DNA of 64,000 bases from Bathynomus jamesi (lineage: Eukaryota; Arthropoda; Malacostraca; Isopoda; Cirolanidae), in assembly GCA_023014485.1 (NCBI GenBank), contig JAJOZX010002585.1, positions 225,001-289,000 on the forward strand. Reading direction: 5' to 3'. The notes under the pieces were generated by a model that had not been told where the DNA came from, searched no databases, and saw only the letters and a program-made list of their open reading frames with translations. This document shows positions 33,246 through 44,440 of this stretch, piece after piece. The position numbers were made by a program, and so were the translations under genes. The first letter of the stretch is position 1; each line of letters begins with the position of its first letter.

Positions 33246-33915
33246 ATATAAAGATTTCTAAGCAGTGCTTAGAGGCTAGAAAGAGGGCAAATAAAGTGCT
33301 AGGTATTATTAAGAGGAATATTAGAGATAATCTTAGGCTGTCCACATGAATTTCAAAAGAATAACTATGGCCATAATCTACATAAAATATAACGCTTTTT
33401 GGATCATTTCCTTTATAACACCCCCCAATTGACAATTGATTAGGTTAAGTCATCTGTAAATTATATAATTCTTATGTTAGGCCTCACTTAGAATACTGTT
33501 TTCAAGCTTGGTCCCCTTACCTTAGACATGATATTGATATGCTTGAAGGTATGCAATATAGTGTAACCAACCTTATTCCTAACCTAAGAAGATTGGAATA
33601 CAGGGATAGATTAAAGGAACTAGGTATGTTTAGTTTTGAGATGTTTTATGAGGGGAGATATGATCATCAAAATGTTTTCAGGTTTGGACAATTTATACGT
33701 ACGTAACTTTTTCTCACGAGATGGATGGGATAACTCGTGGACATAATAAGAAAATTAGAAAATAGCCTTGTAGACTTGATCTACAAAAATACTTTATAGT
33801 CATAGAGTAGTAGATTTTTGGAATGACTTGCCATATGATGTGGTAAACAGTAGCTCATTAATTAATTTTAAGAAAAATTTAGATGCTTTTATGAATGAGA
33901 AAGTAAGTTTGTAGA
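33246..33915 (+). pseudogene. CR1-like LINE reverse transcriptase, 3' fragment
   Basis: Frames on the plus strand read ISKQCLEARKRANKVLGIIK (about 33253), LYNSYVRPHLEYCFQAWSPY (about 33469), DMLEGMQYSV, RLEYRDRLKELGMFS (about 33592), FFSRDGWDNSWT-type sequence (about 33707) and SHRVVDFWNDLPYDVVNSSS (about 33799). This is the conserved tail of reverse transcriptases of CR1/L2-type LINEs, after the catalytic domain. The fragment is 5' truncated and frameshifted. It is interrupted at about 33346-33455 by a stretch with CAATTGACAATTGATTAGG that matches the array unit nearby. Confidence 0.75.
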
Positions 33916-34083
33916 TTGTAAATACTGTATATTTTTAGGCTAAGCTTGTACGCTACTTTGATTGTAGTAAATAGTTGCATATTTAGTTAGCTGACACGAG
34001 ATTGCTGTTTTGCCAGATTCTATTATTATTTGCTCATGACCTGGATAACCTCAATAGGCCCCAGTGGCTTCATGTTTTCCAAA

Positions 34084-34306
34084 TGTAATGTAAAGTTGTG
34101 ATATTTTCGTTAAAACTAACGAAAATGGTTAGGTTAATTGAATGTCTAGTTAGGTTAACTGTAAACCCTTGATGATTGGTTAGGTTAAGTCATGATGTTT
34201 TCTAGTTTTAACAAAAATATCATGACTTTTCCTTTACAGCACCCACAATTGACAATTGGTTAGGTTGTCATGATATTTTTGTTAAAACTAGAAAATATTA
34301 CGACAA
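34084..34306. repeat. MITE half-copies and inverted seed of the 31-bp array
   Basis: The stretch contains arms of the 19161-type MITE (GTTAAAACTAACGAAAAT; GATGATTGGTTAGGTTAAG). At 34236-34268 it has the reverse complement of the 31-bp unit of the following array (ACAGCACCCACAATTGAC, then AATTGGTTAGG). The array therefore seems to have grown from one arm of an inverted-repeat element. Confidence 0.65.
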
Positions 34307-35980
34307 CCTAACCAATTGTCAATTGTGGGTGCTGTAACCTAACCAATTGTCAATTGTGGGTGCTGTAACCTAACCAATTGTCAATTGTGGGTGCTGTAAC
34401 CTAACCAATTGTCAATTGTGGGTGCTGTAACCTAACCAATTGTCAATTGTGGGTGCTGTAACCTAACCAATTGTCAATTGTGGGTGCTGTAACCTAACCA
34501 ATTGTCAATTGTGGGTGCTGTAACCTAACCAATTGTCAATTGTGGGTGCTGTAACCTAACCAATTGTCAATTGTGGGTGCTGTAACCTAACCAATTGTCA
34601 ATTGTGGGTGCTGTAACCTAACCAATTGTCAATTGTGGGTGCTGTAACCTAACCAATTGTCAATTGTGGGTGCTGTAACCTAACCAATTGTCAATTGTGG
34701 GTGCTGTAACCTAACCAATTGTCAATTGTGGGTGCTGTAACCTAACCAATTGTCAATTGTGGGTGCTGTAACCTAACCAATTGTCAATTGTGGGTGCTGT
34801 AACCTAACCAATTGTCAATTGTGGGTGCTGTAACCTAACCAATTGTCAATTGTGGGTGCTGTAACCTAACCAATTGTCAATTGTGGGTGCTGTAACCTAA
34901 CCAATTGTCAATTGTGGGTGCTGTAACCTAACCAATTGTCAATTGTGGGTGCTGTAACCTAACCAATTGTCAATTGTGGGTGCTGTAACCTAACCAATTG
35001 TCAATTGTGGGTGCTGTAACCTAACCAATTGTCAATTGTGGGTGCTGTAACCTAACCAATTGTCAATTGTGGGTGCTGTAACCTAACCAATTTTCAATTG
35101 TGGGTGCTGTAACCTAACCAATTTTCAATTGTGGGTGCTGTAACCTAACCAATTGTCAATTGTGGGTGCTGTAACCTAACCAATTGTCAATTGTGGGTGC
35201 TGTAACCTAACCAATTGTCAATTGTGGGTGCTGTAACCTAACCAATTGTCAATTGTGGGTGCTGTAACCTAACCAATTGTCAATTGTGGGTGCTGTAACC
35301 TAACCAATTGTCAATTGTGGGTGCTGTAACCTAACCAATTGTCAATTGTGGGTGCTGTAACCTAACCAATTGTCAATTGTGGGTGCTGTAACCTAACCAA
35401 TTGTCAATTGTGGGTGCTGTAACCTAACCAATTGTCAATTGTGGGTGCTGTAACCTAACCAATTGTCAATTGTGGGTGCTGTAACCTAACCAATTGTCAA
35501 TTGTGGGTGCTGTAACCTAACCAATTGTCAATTGTGGGTGCTGTAACCTAACCAATTGTCAATTGTGGGTGCTGTAACCTAACCAATTGTCAATTGTGGG
35601 TGCTGTAACCTAACCAATTGTCAATTGTGGGTGCTGTAACCTAACCAATTGTCAATTGTGGGTGCTGTAACCTAACCAATTGTCAATTGTGGGTGCTGTA
35701 ACCTAACCAATTGTCAATTGTGGGTGCTGTAACCTAACCAATTGTCAATTGTGGGTGCTGTAACCTAACCAATTGTCAATTGTGGGTGCTGTAACCTAAC
35801 CAATTGTCAATTGTGGGTGCTGTAACCTAACCAATTGTCAATTGTGGGTGCTGTAACCTAACCAATTGTCAATTGTGGGTGCTGTAACCTAACCAATTGT
35901 CAATTGTGGGTGCTGTAACCTAACCAATTGTCAATTGTGGGTGCTGTAACCTAACCAATTGTCAATTGTGGGTGCTGTAA
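34307..35980 (+). repeat. Tandem array: 54 copies of a 31-bp unit
   Basis: The unit starts CCTAACCAATTGTCAATTG and ends TGGGTGCTGTAA. The array spans 1674 bp, exactly 54 units, with almost no sequence variation. Two adjacent units (35082-35112 and 35113-35143) share a G-to-T change. Each unit contains CCTAACC, a telomere-like string, and CAATTGTCAATTG, a short direct repeat of the self-complementary CAATTG. There are no unique spacers, so it is a minisatellite and not a CRISPR. Both junctions carry the CTGTAAAGGAAAA motif or its complement. Confidence 0.95.
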
Positions 35981-35990
35981 AGGAAAAGAT

Positions 35991-36105
35991 CCGCTTGAAG
36001 GTGTGCAATGTAAGGCAACTAAGCTTAGCCCTAACCTAATAAGGTTGGAATACAGGGAAAGATTGAAGGAACTAGGTATGTTTAGTTTTGAGAGACATTA
36101 ACTCA
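35991..36105 (+). pseudogene. CR1-like LINE fragment right of the array
   Basis: The plus strand reads LEGVQCKATKLSPNL and RLEYRERLKELGMFSFE, homologous to the segment at 33541-33650 of the larger LINE fragment. It breaks off at about 36103. The MITE and array appear to have split or flanked a second LINE copy. Confidence 0.65.
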
Positions 36106-37419
36106 CCTGGTTAGGTAATTCCAGGACAGATCATACAAAAAAAATGAAATTTTACACTACACCCCTTCCAATTTTCCTATAATTTATTGTAGATGTGCAC
36201 TGGATATGAATTTTTCATATCCGGCCAGATACTGGATATGCCGGATATGGCTATATCTATCTGGCTAGATATATATTATTAGGTACCATATTATTTTTAC
36301 ACTCGTATTGCTATGTTTTGTTTTGCATTGGGGGCAAGCCCCCCCCCCAATATAAGATAAATAATAATTTAAGTATATTCAGATGTTTAATTGTTTTGTT
36401 CTTTCAGGTTCTTGTGTTGTATTAAACTATTAAGTATTAATCATGACAAGTTTTGTGTGGTCACTGTATACAATAAATGATCCTAGTGATATCACTGCAA
36501 AGTGTAATATTTGCCAGAAGATTATCAAATGTGGGACAGAGAAAGGTGGCCAAAAGTCTTTTAGCACAACACCTCTTCATAATCATTTGAAGATTAATCA
36601 CTCAAAAGAGTATGCTGAAGCCAAAAATGAGAATGACAAAAAAAAGAATAGCTGCGACTGAATCAAAGGAAATAGGCATAGATAGAATACGGGCTAGACC
36701 ATCAACTTCTACTGGTAGTACTCTGAAAGAAAAGAAAATGGACCAAATGAGTAAGCAGATCTCAATAGAGGAAAACTTCTCATCTAAAAAAATATGGGAC
36801 ATCAATGACTCCAGGTCTGTGATGATTCACTGTAAAATTGGCATGATGATAGCTTTGGACAACCAGCCATTTACTTTAGTTGAAGATTATGGTTTTATTG
36901 ATCTAATGGCCTACCTCCAATCCAGATATCTCTTACCGAGCAGAAGGTACTTCTCTGATACTATAATTCCTCATCTTTATAATGAGTTCAAGTCTAAAAT
37001 TGTTCAGAAGCTGGAAGAAGTAAAGCATATCAGCTTTTCTTCAGATATATGGACATGCACAACCTCTCAAAGTTTTATATCATTATTGGGTCACTGGATA
37101 GATAAAGATTTTGAAAGATATGATGCTGTGCTACATGCCTCTCATTTCTCAGGGTCGCATACTGGCAAGAATATATCTGAAAAGTTTCGCTCTATGTGGG
37201 ATAGTTGGGATCTTGCTGCAAATAAGAGGAATTTATTGGTGAGGGCATGACTCCAGATTTGAAAAAATTTACTGGAGCACAGCTCTGAATTTACTTTTTT
37301 TCCCCTTACACCACTAGATAGGTTAATGATAGTAAACTCTTGAATTGACGACATACCAATTACAAATTGTTTTAGCTAAACATAATACAATAATGTACAG
37401 TTTATAACTCACCTTAAGT

Positions 37420-39965
37420 TTATTTATTCATTGCAGCAGCAACAGTGGATGATGATAGACCTTGCATGTAGGCATTTGTTGTGAATTTACTGCCATGTAT
37501 GCTTGGCCACTGATCATTGGCTTTCTGTGTGATCATTACAGCAAATCTAGTGCCTGGAGCTGGACCCTCCTTCACAATTCTGCACAGCTTAGTCAAATGA
37601 GATGGCTTAATGGGTCCTTTGTGTTCAACAATGTAACCAAGAATGGAGAATGTCCCTTCAGCTGGTGCTTCACTCCAGGCAGTTGATCCATCTTTATCAA
37701 AATGCTTTAATCTCTCTGTGATTCCTTTCCACAGCTGTTCTATATATTCTGTCAGCCAATTTATCACTGAGTCTTTTGTAAAACTACTATCAGATCTGGT
37801 TCTGGATGGTCTAGCAACTTCAGCAACCTGGTAGTAATCAGAACGTTTCTTGATGTATTTGTAAACTTCATTTAGGATGTAATCCTCAGCTGTTAGTTCC
37901 TTTTGCTGCCCTGTGGTATCGTGCTTAAATTCAGAAACTACATCATTTGCATTTCCTCCATTAGCTAATTTGGAAATTGTTTCCATCACTCTTAACATAA
38001 CAGTTTTCCCTCCTTTATAAAATATATTTTCTACAAATTCTGCACTAACTGTGGTTTTTTGAGCTACTTGCAACATAATCTTTGTTACATAGGAAATCAA
38101 TACATAGAACTTGGTACTAATTTCTTTCTCTCGTGGATGATAAAAAAAAACACAATTTTCCACAAATCTGTCAAATTGATCAAATTCGTAATTAACCATG
38201 CGAGTATCAGATTTGAGTTTTGGTCTCTTAAAACCAATGATATTGTCAAGAACCATATTGGTATAGTCAAGGCCTGATCTCAGATTTGAAGAGTGATTCT
38301 GAATAAAGTCTAAAAGCTCACTTAGTTTACAAATTTTCTTCAATGCATCAACGTGGGCTCTGTTCACAAGATGCATTAAGTCCCATCGAAATTTGAAATT
38401 TTCTCCAAACAACTTTTTCATTTCGTTTTTAAATGGCTCGTTGTCCTTACAAAAAGCCCCATCTCCAACCATTCCAGATACCTTGGATTTAATTGCTTCT
38501 TCAGATAGTTTCAAGTGATTAGGAGACTTCAACACATCAAAATTTCATTGGCCAAATAAACTCCTGATTTGCTGCGTACTAAATTTATCCTAGCAAGTTT
38601 TACAGTCTTATCTTCTTCACTCATAACTAATACAACTAGCATGCTTAATCCCAAAATTGTTCCAATGTCAGCTGTTGTTGTTACTGAAGTTTGTTCTAAG
38701 AACCACTTTACAGTTTGTTCTTTAAGTTGATTATCTAATAGCTCACAAATTGTCTCGCACGCATGTGTGCTATGATTCAAATTTCTAACCTCACAACCTG
38801 ACCTATGTAATACAGCTAGAAGTACTGGATATAGAGCCCATGCAGTGTTTGTTTTCATTATGTAGTATAAGATGTTGCCACATAAGTCTTCTATGCGTTT
38901 AGTAGTGTTCGAGAAGATGTTTTCATCACTTCATAAACAGCAGCTCTTTGATGATGCTGAAGTTTAATTAAATGTCTCTTCAGGTGGGTTTTCAGATTTC
39001 TAAACCATCTCTCATGATTTTCTCCTTGTTTGCATACATAGGTTAAATCTTTAACATTGAAGTAACCTTTTATGTTAGAATGTTTGTCTGAAGCACATGC
39101 TTTGGGGTCTGTGCAAGCTATGCAATATAATGTAAACATTTTATCATCAGAAGCATCATCAGTATCTTCTTGATTATCATCTTCATCCTCAACAGCTATA
39201 TCTACATCAGGCATATTAGTGTCAGTATTTGCAATGTTTTCCATTATATCACTTGGTACTGAAAATGAATCATCAGCATGCCCTAGATCCTTCTTTTCCA
39301 CCAATTTGAATGTAGATTTGATCAAATCATTGTTCAGGATTTCTTGTATTGATTTACACTTGCTTAAATGGGCTATGGAAATGTCAAATTTGTTGCTTTT
39401 TGCTTTATTAGATTTGGATGCAACACTTGAACTTGAAGGCATATTTTGACTCTTCTCTTTATTAACCACAACAGCTTGGTGAGTTTCTTTTGTTAGGCGC
39501 AAAATTGCATTCAATGTCTTCTGGATTTGGGAATTTTCAAATTCCTCTAAAGCAGTTTTGTTAGTCTGATGCGCAGATTCCTCACTTACCTTTTGTTTCT
39601 TAGGTGGAGGAGAAGCACTTTCTTCAGTCTGTGAAATATCTAGTGAAAAAGTTTCATTTTCTAGATTAGCAGTTGATGAAGTTGGTTCATTTTTCTGAGG
39701 TCTAGCACTAGCACATTTTGTGAACAAACTAAATGACTGCTTTGCCATATCTCTTTGCTGCACTTATCCTGGTATTTCTTTACTGCAATATCTAAGCTGT
39801 GGGCCCAAACTCTGGGACCTCTTGTATTGTAACAAATATTTTTTTTGGAATTAAAATGTTCCTCCAGTTTTGCTTCTTTGAATATTTGTTCTTGCATTGA
39901 CCACAAAAGTAACCCCTTTTAACACCCTCACTTTTCTCTCCAACTTCATCAATATTAGGATCCAT
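37420..39965 (-). pseudogene. DDE-type transposase of the CATGA-ended element (frameshifted)
   Basis: The start is ATG 39965. The head has a zinc finger (YFCGQCKNKYSKKQNW); after a slip in an A run (39840) it continues with KKNICYNTRGPRVW. An acidic and Ser-rich region follows, then a second Cys/His cluster (LYCIACTDPKACASDKH with later His, about 39130-38950). After shifts near 38890 and 38530 the core has TTADIGTILGL (about 38685), MVGDGAFCKDNEPF (about 38480), RWDLMHLVNRAH (about 38385) and SEAPAEGTFSILGY (about 37680), which supply a plausible Asp, Asp, Glu set. It stops at 37420. I do not recognise the family with certainty; P/KDZ-like or a distant hAT are options. Confidence 0.6.
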
Positions 39966-39999
39966 TATTGATTATTGACTACCTGAAAAATACAAAATA

Positions 40000-40135
40000 A
40001 GTAAAAGTTAGTAAATATAGTATGGTAAAAGTGAGAGTACAATGAAAGTAAGTAAAAGTAAGTGCTTTAAACTTAGTAAAAGTAAGGAAGAGTAAGTAAA
40101 AGTAGGTAAGTTAAAGTAAGTAAAAGTAAGTTTAA
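40000..40135 (+). repeat. AGTAA-rich degenerate repeat
   Basis: Words such as AGTAAAAGTAAGTA recur about ten times between the transposase start and the right end of the CATGA-ended element. The plus strand therefore shows a cluster of GTAAGT words. Confidence 0.6.
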
Positions 40136-40593
40136 ACAACTAAACTTTTCAATTCTAGAGTCATGGTGGATTACTTAAAACTGCACAAGTAATTATCTGG
40201 CCAATTTATCAAACCTGGCCGAGATCAATGGAACATAGTCCAATCCTGATAATTTTATATTAAAAAAATATACGTTTTAATAAAATTTAAATTATCAAAA
40301 CATTGAAGCTTAACAAAAAATAAAAATAATTGTTAAATATGGAATTACCAACTAAACTTAAAATAACTAAATTTGTAATTTAAAAAAATTGGTTTGTACA
40401 AGAACGTATACTCAAAAAAATTGCATAATGTCTAGCGGATGAACAAAACCCAAACCCAAATTTACTTTTTCTCATGGTCAAATTTACTGGAGCAATGCTC
40501 CCAAGATCCCAGGAATCTGGAGTCATGGGTGAGGGATGGAGCTAGTAATGTGGCTCTTGATAGTGACCTGGCTGAAATACCTTCAATACACTG

Positions 40594-41135
40594 TAGAGGT
40601 GCACTGGATATGATATCCAGCCAGATATTGTGAAATATCCGGTATCCAGCTGGATATGCCGGATATGGGCCAAGACATTAGAAAATTAACACCTGTATGA
40701 AAATCTGCCATAATATGATGATAACACACTACAAATAATATTTTATATACAAAAAAATGGAAAGCCTTTCAGGGCCCACCCCTAAACCAGTCCAGCAACA
40801 CTTTTTATATTAAATCAACACGATACTGATGACAAGAATAAATAAAATATCTGTCCATCCTTAATGATTACAGTTCTATTAATATAATCAGAGCTTTTTA
40901 TAAAAACATCTAGGCGCTAAAATTTTTAAAAAGAGTAAAATATTGCTAGACCCCTGCACTTGCTTTCCATTCTTTTTTCTCCTTTTTTTCCTTTTATTTT
41001 CAAAACAATACAAACATTACAAGCTTGACAAATGTAAAACAATACATTGAATACAATATAAAATACCTGGAATGAAATCAATGAATGGAGGGCAGTATTG
41101 TGTAGGTCAGATGCTGCCATTCAGCCTGGAGGTCT
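40594..41135 (-). mobile_element. Left end of another GGATATG-type hAT and its non-coding end
   Basis: TAGAGGTGCACTGGATATG at 40594 repeats the end seen at 36191, followed by CCGGATATGGGCC words and AT-rich non-coding sequence. The minus-strand hAT gene at 41136-41990 probably belongs to this element. The right end was not found before the gypsy sequence at about 42140. Confidence 0.5.
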
Positions 41136-41990
41136 TCAGCATAAAAAAAAACTCAACAACAGTGATTTAGAACTTTTTTCCGTTGTGGTGCAGAAACAAG
41201 AGCATTTCTCCTCTTTTAGGCAATATTTGGGATTGCCTTGCTTCATAGATTTTTCCATATTCAGAAAACATTCTCTCTGAAAATACAGAGGATGCGGGTG
41301 TGCAGAGAAGCTTTGAAACAATAGTTTTAAAGGAGAGGAAATTGGTCCTCCTGCTTCCAAATTTGAACTGGACAGTGTTTCCTATCTACAAGAGGTTCAG
41401 ATGCATATTGGTCTAACTCCCCTGCAATCAGTAGAACAGAAGCAGTCTTTTTTTCAACCTTTCTTCTCTTGTAACTTACTTCCCCAGATTGCTCTCCTTT
41501 TGTGATCTCCATAAAACATGCTTCAAGACTGTCCTCTTCATCTTTCCTCTTTTGCATAGAACTGGAATTTGAGCTTCTTTCGCTTCCACTTTCATTACCT
41601 TCACTTTCATTACCTTCACTTTCATTACCTTCACTTTCATTACCTTCACTTTCATTACCTTCACTTTCATTACCTTCACTTTCATTACCTTCACTTTCAT
41701 TACCTTCACTTTCATTACCTTCACTTTCATTACCTTCACTTTCATTACCTTCACTTTCATTACCTTCACTTTCATTACCTTCACTTTCATTACACTTTCA
41801 TTACCTTCACTTTCATTACCTTCACTTTCATTACCTTCACTTTCATTACCTTCACTTTCATTACCTTCACTTTCATTACCTTCACTTTCATTACCTTCAC
41901 TTTCATTACCTTCACTTTCATTACCTTCACTTTCATTACCTTCACTTTCATTACCTTCACTTTCATTTTGAATACCTATGACTACTTCTA
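41136..41990 (-). pseudogene. hAT transposase C-terminal part with NESEG repeat linker
   Basis: The minus strand reads a long Asn-Glu-Ser-Glu-Gly repeat (41967 to 41583), then SMQKRKDEEDSLEACFMEI, KVEKKTASVLLIAGELDQY, SEPLVDRKHCPVQIWKQ and FPLL (about 41337). This is the hAT region before and into the C-terminal dimerisation domain (compare the usual LDxYLxEPL...PLxWW order). After about 41336 stops and shifts appear, and the normal SER-FS motif is only faint. An 11-base repeat unit in the array breaks the frame. The N-terminal half is not present. Confidence 0.65.
41583..41967. repeat. 15-bp tandem array (about 25 units) in hAT coding sequence
   Basis: The unit is CTTCACTTTCATTAC on the plus strand; on the minus strand it encodes Gly-Asn-Glu-Ser-Glu. 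One unit near 41791 is only 11 bases long, which shifts the frame of everything upstream. The long plus-strand frames across it are by-products of the repeat. Confidence 0.9.
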
Positions 41991-44440
41991 TATATAATAT
42001 TGGGTATTTGCTTTTATCAAGATGTCCTCATAGAAAATCAGAAACATATGTGGGGCACTGGGAGGGTTGTGTAAGGAATGGGGCCCCTCAACCATTATGC
42101 ACAGGGCCCATCAAGCTAGGGCCAGCCATGCTACAGAGCATATAACAGTAGCACTTTGAGAAGATTTGTTTCGTAGCAAGAGTAGTAAATGGTCAAGGAA
42201 AACTAAGAGTCCAATCATACTCTTATTACAGAGAAGAAACTTCAAGAGATGTCCTTATTGCCCATGTTCTTAGTCAGTCAGAATTCAGCTATCCCTGTTT
42301 GTTTAAACAAAGGAAAAGGCCCTATCGAATTAACTTGAATCAGAGAATAGCAACTGTTTCCACAATAGAAATAAATTCGGATTTCCCCACCAGTATTATA
42401 AATCGTTTCCAGTTCCTTAGACTTCAGCATTAAGAGAAGAATATAAGAAATGTTTGGAGCACTCCCTTCAGGAGTCACCACCCTTACAGGATCCCAAACT
42501 ACTGGAATCTCTTCTCGATTTCCTGATAAGAAATAGAGATGTGATTGCCCTGAAGGGAGATCCTCTGGGCCGAACTAATTTGGTTCCTTTTGAAATCAAG
42601 CTGGAACCCAATTCCAAACCCATCTTCATTCCTCTCTATAGGGTTCCATATTCCCAATTAGTAACTATTGAGGAAAACATGAAGGACATGTTGGAGCAGG
42701 ATGTCATTCAGCCTTCAACTAGTCCCACTCCTATGATTCTTGTTTCCAAAAAGGATGGAACATCTCACCCTTGTATAAATTTTAGATGCCTAAACCACAT
42801 TACCATCCCAGACCATTTCCCTATTCTAAACATGCAGGAAACAATTCTGAATGTAGGGAGAACTAACTTTTCATCCCTTGATTTAGCATCTGGTTATTGG
42901 CAAATGGAGGTCAGTCCTGAATCTCGGGCATTGACTGCTTTCTCTACTAAGGCCATTACAAATTCCAGGTTTTACCTTTTGGAGTGTGAAATGGGCATTG
43001 CTAATTTCTCTAGGTTGATGAATATTATCCTTTCTGACCTATTAGGCATCGAAGCTCTCATCTATCTTGACGATATCATTTATAGTTTCGATATAAAAAC
43101 ACACTTTCAACGTCTTCAGAATGTGTTATCACATTTGAGAAAAGCACACCTTAAACTGAAACTTGCAAAGTGTAACTTCTTACAGGAATTCCTGGTATAC
43201 TTAGGATTTCTATTATCATCCACTGAAATTAAACCTGATCCAGCCAAACTTGAAGCACTGGAAAGGTACCCTGTACAACACTTGTGCACTTATTGTATTT
43301 GTCAGATTCTATTGAAATTTTATCTCCAAATTTTCAAACATTGCTAAATCCATTACCAGTTTGTTCCAGAAAAATGCTAAATTTAATTGGGAATCTGATT
43401 GCTAACATGCCTTTGGAACTTTAATCGGTAAACTAACCTGTCATCCCATCCTCCAATATCCTGATTACACTAAACCCTTTGTTATAGCCACAGATGCTTT
43501 CTCCTATGGACTAGCTTGTCCTATTACAGGATGTAGATGGTATGGAATTACCCATTGCTTATGCCAGTCAGCTTCTCTCTGGACCTCAACAGAATTATTC
43601 CACTTTGGACTGAGAGGCCCTAGTGGTATATTGGGCTTTGAAAAAATTCCAAAATATGATCTATGGCTATGATGTAACCATCAAAACTTTGCGACATCAT
43701 ATACAAACCAGGAAAACTTCGTTATTCCAGATGGATTGTTGAGACTCAAGCCTGACACCCAAGTGAATAAGATAGAAACTCTTCCTGTGTTTGACCATGA
43801 AAGTCTGCAATACTCCCAACAACAGGACCAACACACCCAGAACCTTCAGGCTCACCTGGAACAAAATGAACCAGTAAAAGAACAGTACAACCTAAGAGAT
43901 GGGCTCATACATTTTAGGAACAAAGATGGAAATGACCTTGTGGAAATACCAAAGGATCTCATAGATATAACCATTGGACTTTGTCATGATTCACCTTTGT
44001 ATGGCCACATGGGGCTGGGTCATACCATCAAGTCTTTTGGAGCAATACCATTTTCCCAAAATGAACAAAAAGGTACATGAATACATTGCTGAATGCCTGT
44101 CTTGTTTAAAACATAAAGGCAATGTACCATCCACAGCTTCCATGCATAAATATCCAGTATGCCAATGGCCCTGGCAAAGAACTGGAATGGGCATACTAGG
44201 ACCATTCCCAAAAACATCAAAGGGAAACCAGTACATCATTGTGTTTACTAACCACTTCTCGCATTACAGTGAAGTAGTTGCCATTCCAAACCAGACCTTG
44301 GAAACTGTGGCAAGAGCCCTAGTGGAATGCGTCATCCAAAACCATATTACTACTCCTGTCCTAATTTTGGATAATGTCCTTAGTTTCACTTCTAAACTGT
44401 TTGAGTCACTCTGTAACATGTGTAAAATTAAAAACACCTA

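Larger units (their letters stand above)
37246..40527 (-). mobile_element. P- or KDZ-like transposon with 8-bp duplication
   Basis: The ends are CATGACTCCAGATT inverted (37246-37259 and 40514-40527), between perfect GGTGAGGG copies (37238-37245 and 40528-40535). Removing it with one duplicate rejoins the BED-finger hAT gene. CATGA-type ends with 8-bp duplications recall P elements; they do not fit the hAT rule (pyrimidine-A-purine-N-G). Near both ends AAATTTACTGGAGCA occurs in the same orientation. It carries a long minus-strand gene. Confidence 0.75.
36191..40593 (+). mobile_element. BED-finger hAT transposon (left end seen), doubly interrupted
   Basis: A TAGATGTGCACTGGATATG end at 36191 starts a series of GGATATG/CATATCC inverted words. 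The transposase begins at 36443 and is interrupted by the P/KDZ-like element (37246-40527). It resumes and is cut again at 40593 by the left end of another TAGAGGTGCACTGGATATG element (40594). No right end was found. Confidence 0.65.
36443..40593 (+). pseudogene. hAT transposase with BED finger, split by an insertion
   Basis: From ATG 36443 the protein begins with a BED-type zinc finger: KCNICQKIIKCG (two Cys, about 36500) and LHNHLKINH (two His, about 36572). After a frame change near 36650 it reads EDYGFIDLMAYLQSRYLLPS (about 36880) and ISFSSDIWTC (first catalytic Asp, about 37030). The frame stops at the inserted element. Beyond the insertion, from 40536, VRDGASNVALDSDLAEIPSI carries the second Asp region. 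The remainder is lost at 40593. The gene is typical of ZBED-like hAT elements and is inactive. Confidence 0.75.

Noticed and set aside
34307..35980. Regular repeat array resembling a CRISPR
   Set aside because: The 31-bp units follow each other directly with no unique spacers, and the genome is eukaryotic. It is a minisatellite.
41502..41997. Plus-strand open frames of 142 and 159 codons rich in Leu, Ser, His and Phe
   Set aside because: They are the antisense of the acidic NESEG repeat of a hAT gene on the minus strand.
43991..44239. 82-codon minus frame
   Set aside because: Antisense of the gypsy integrase region.
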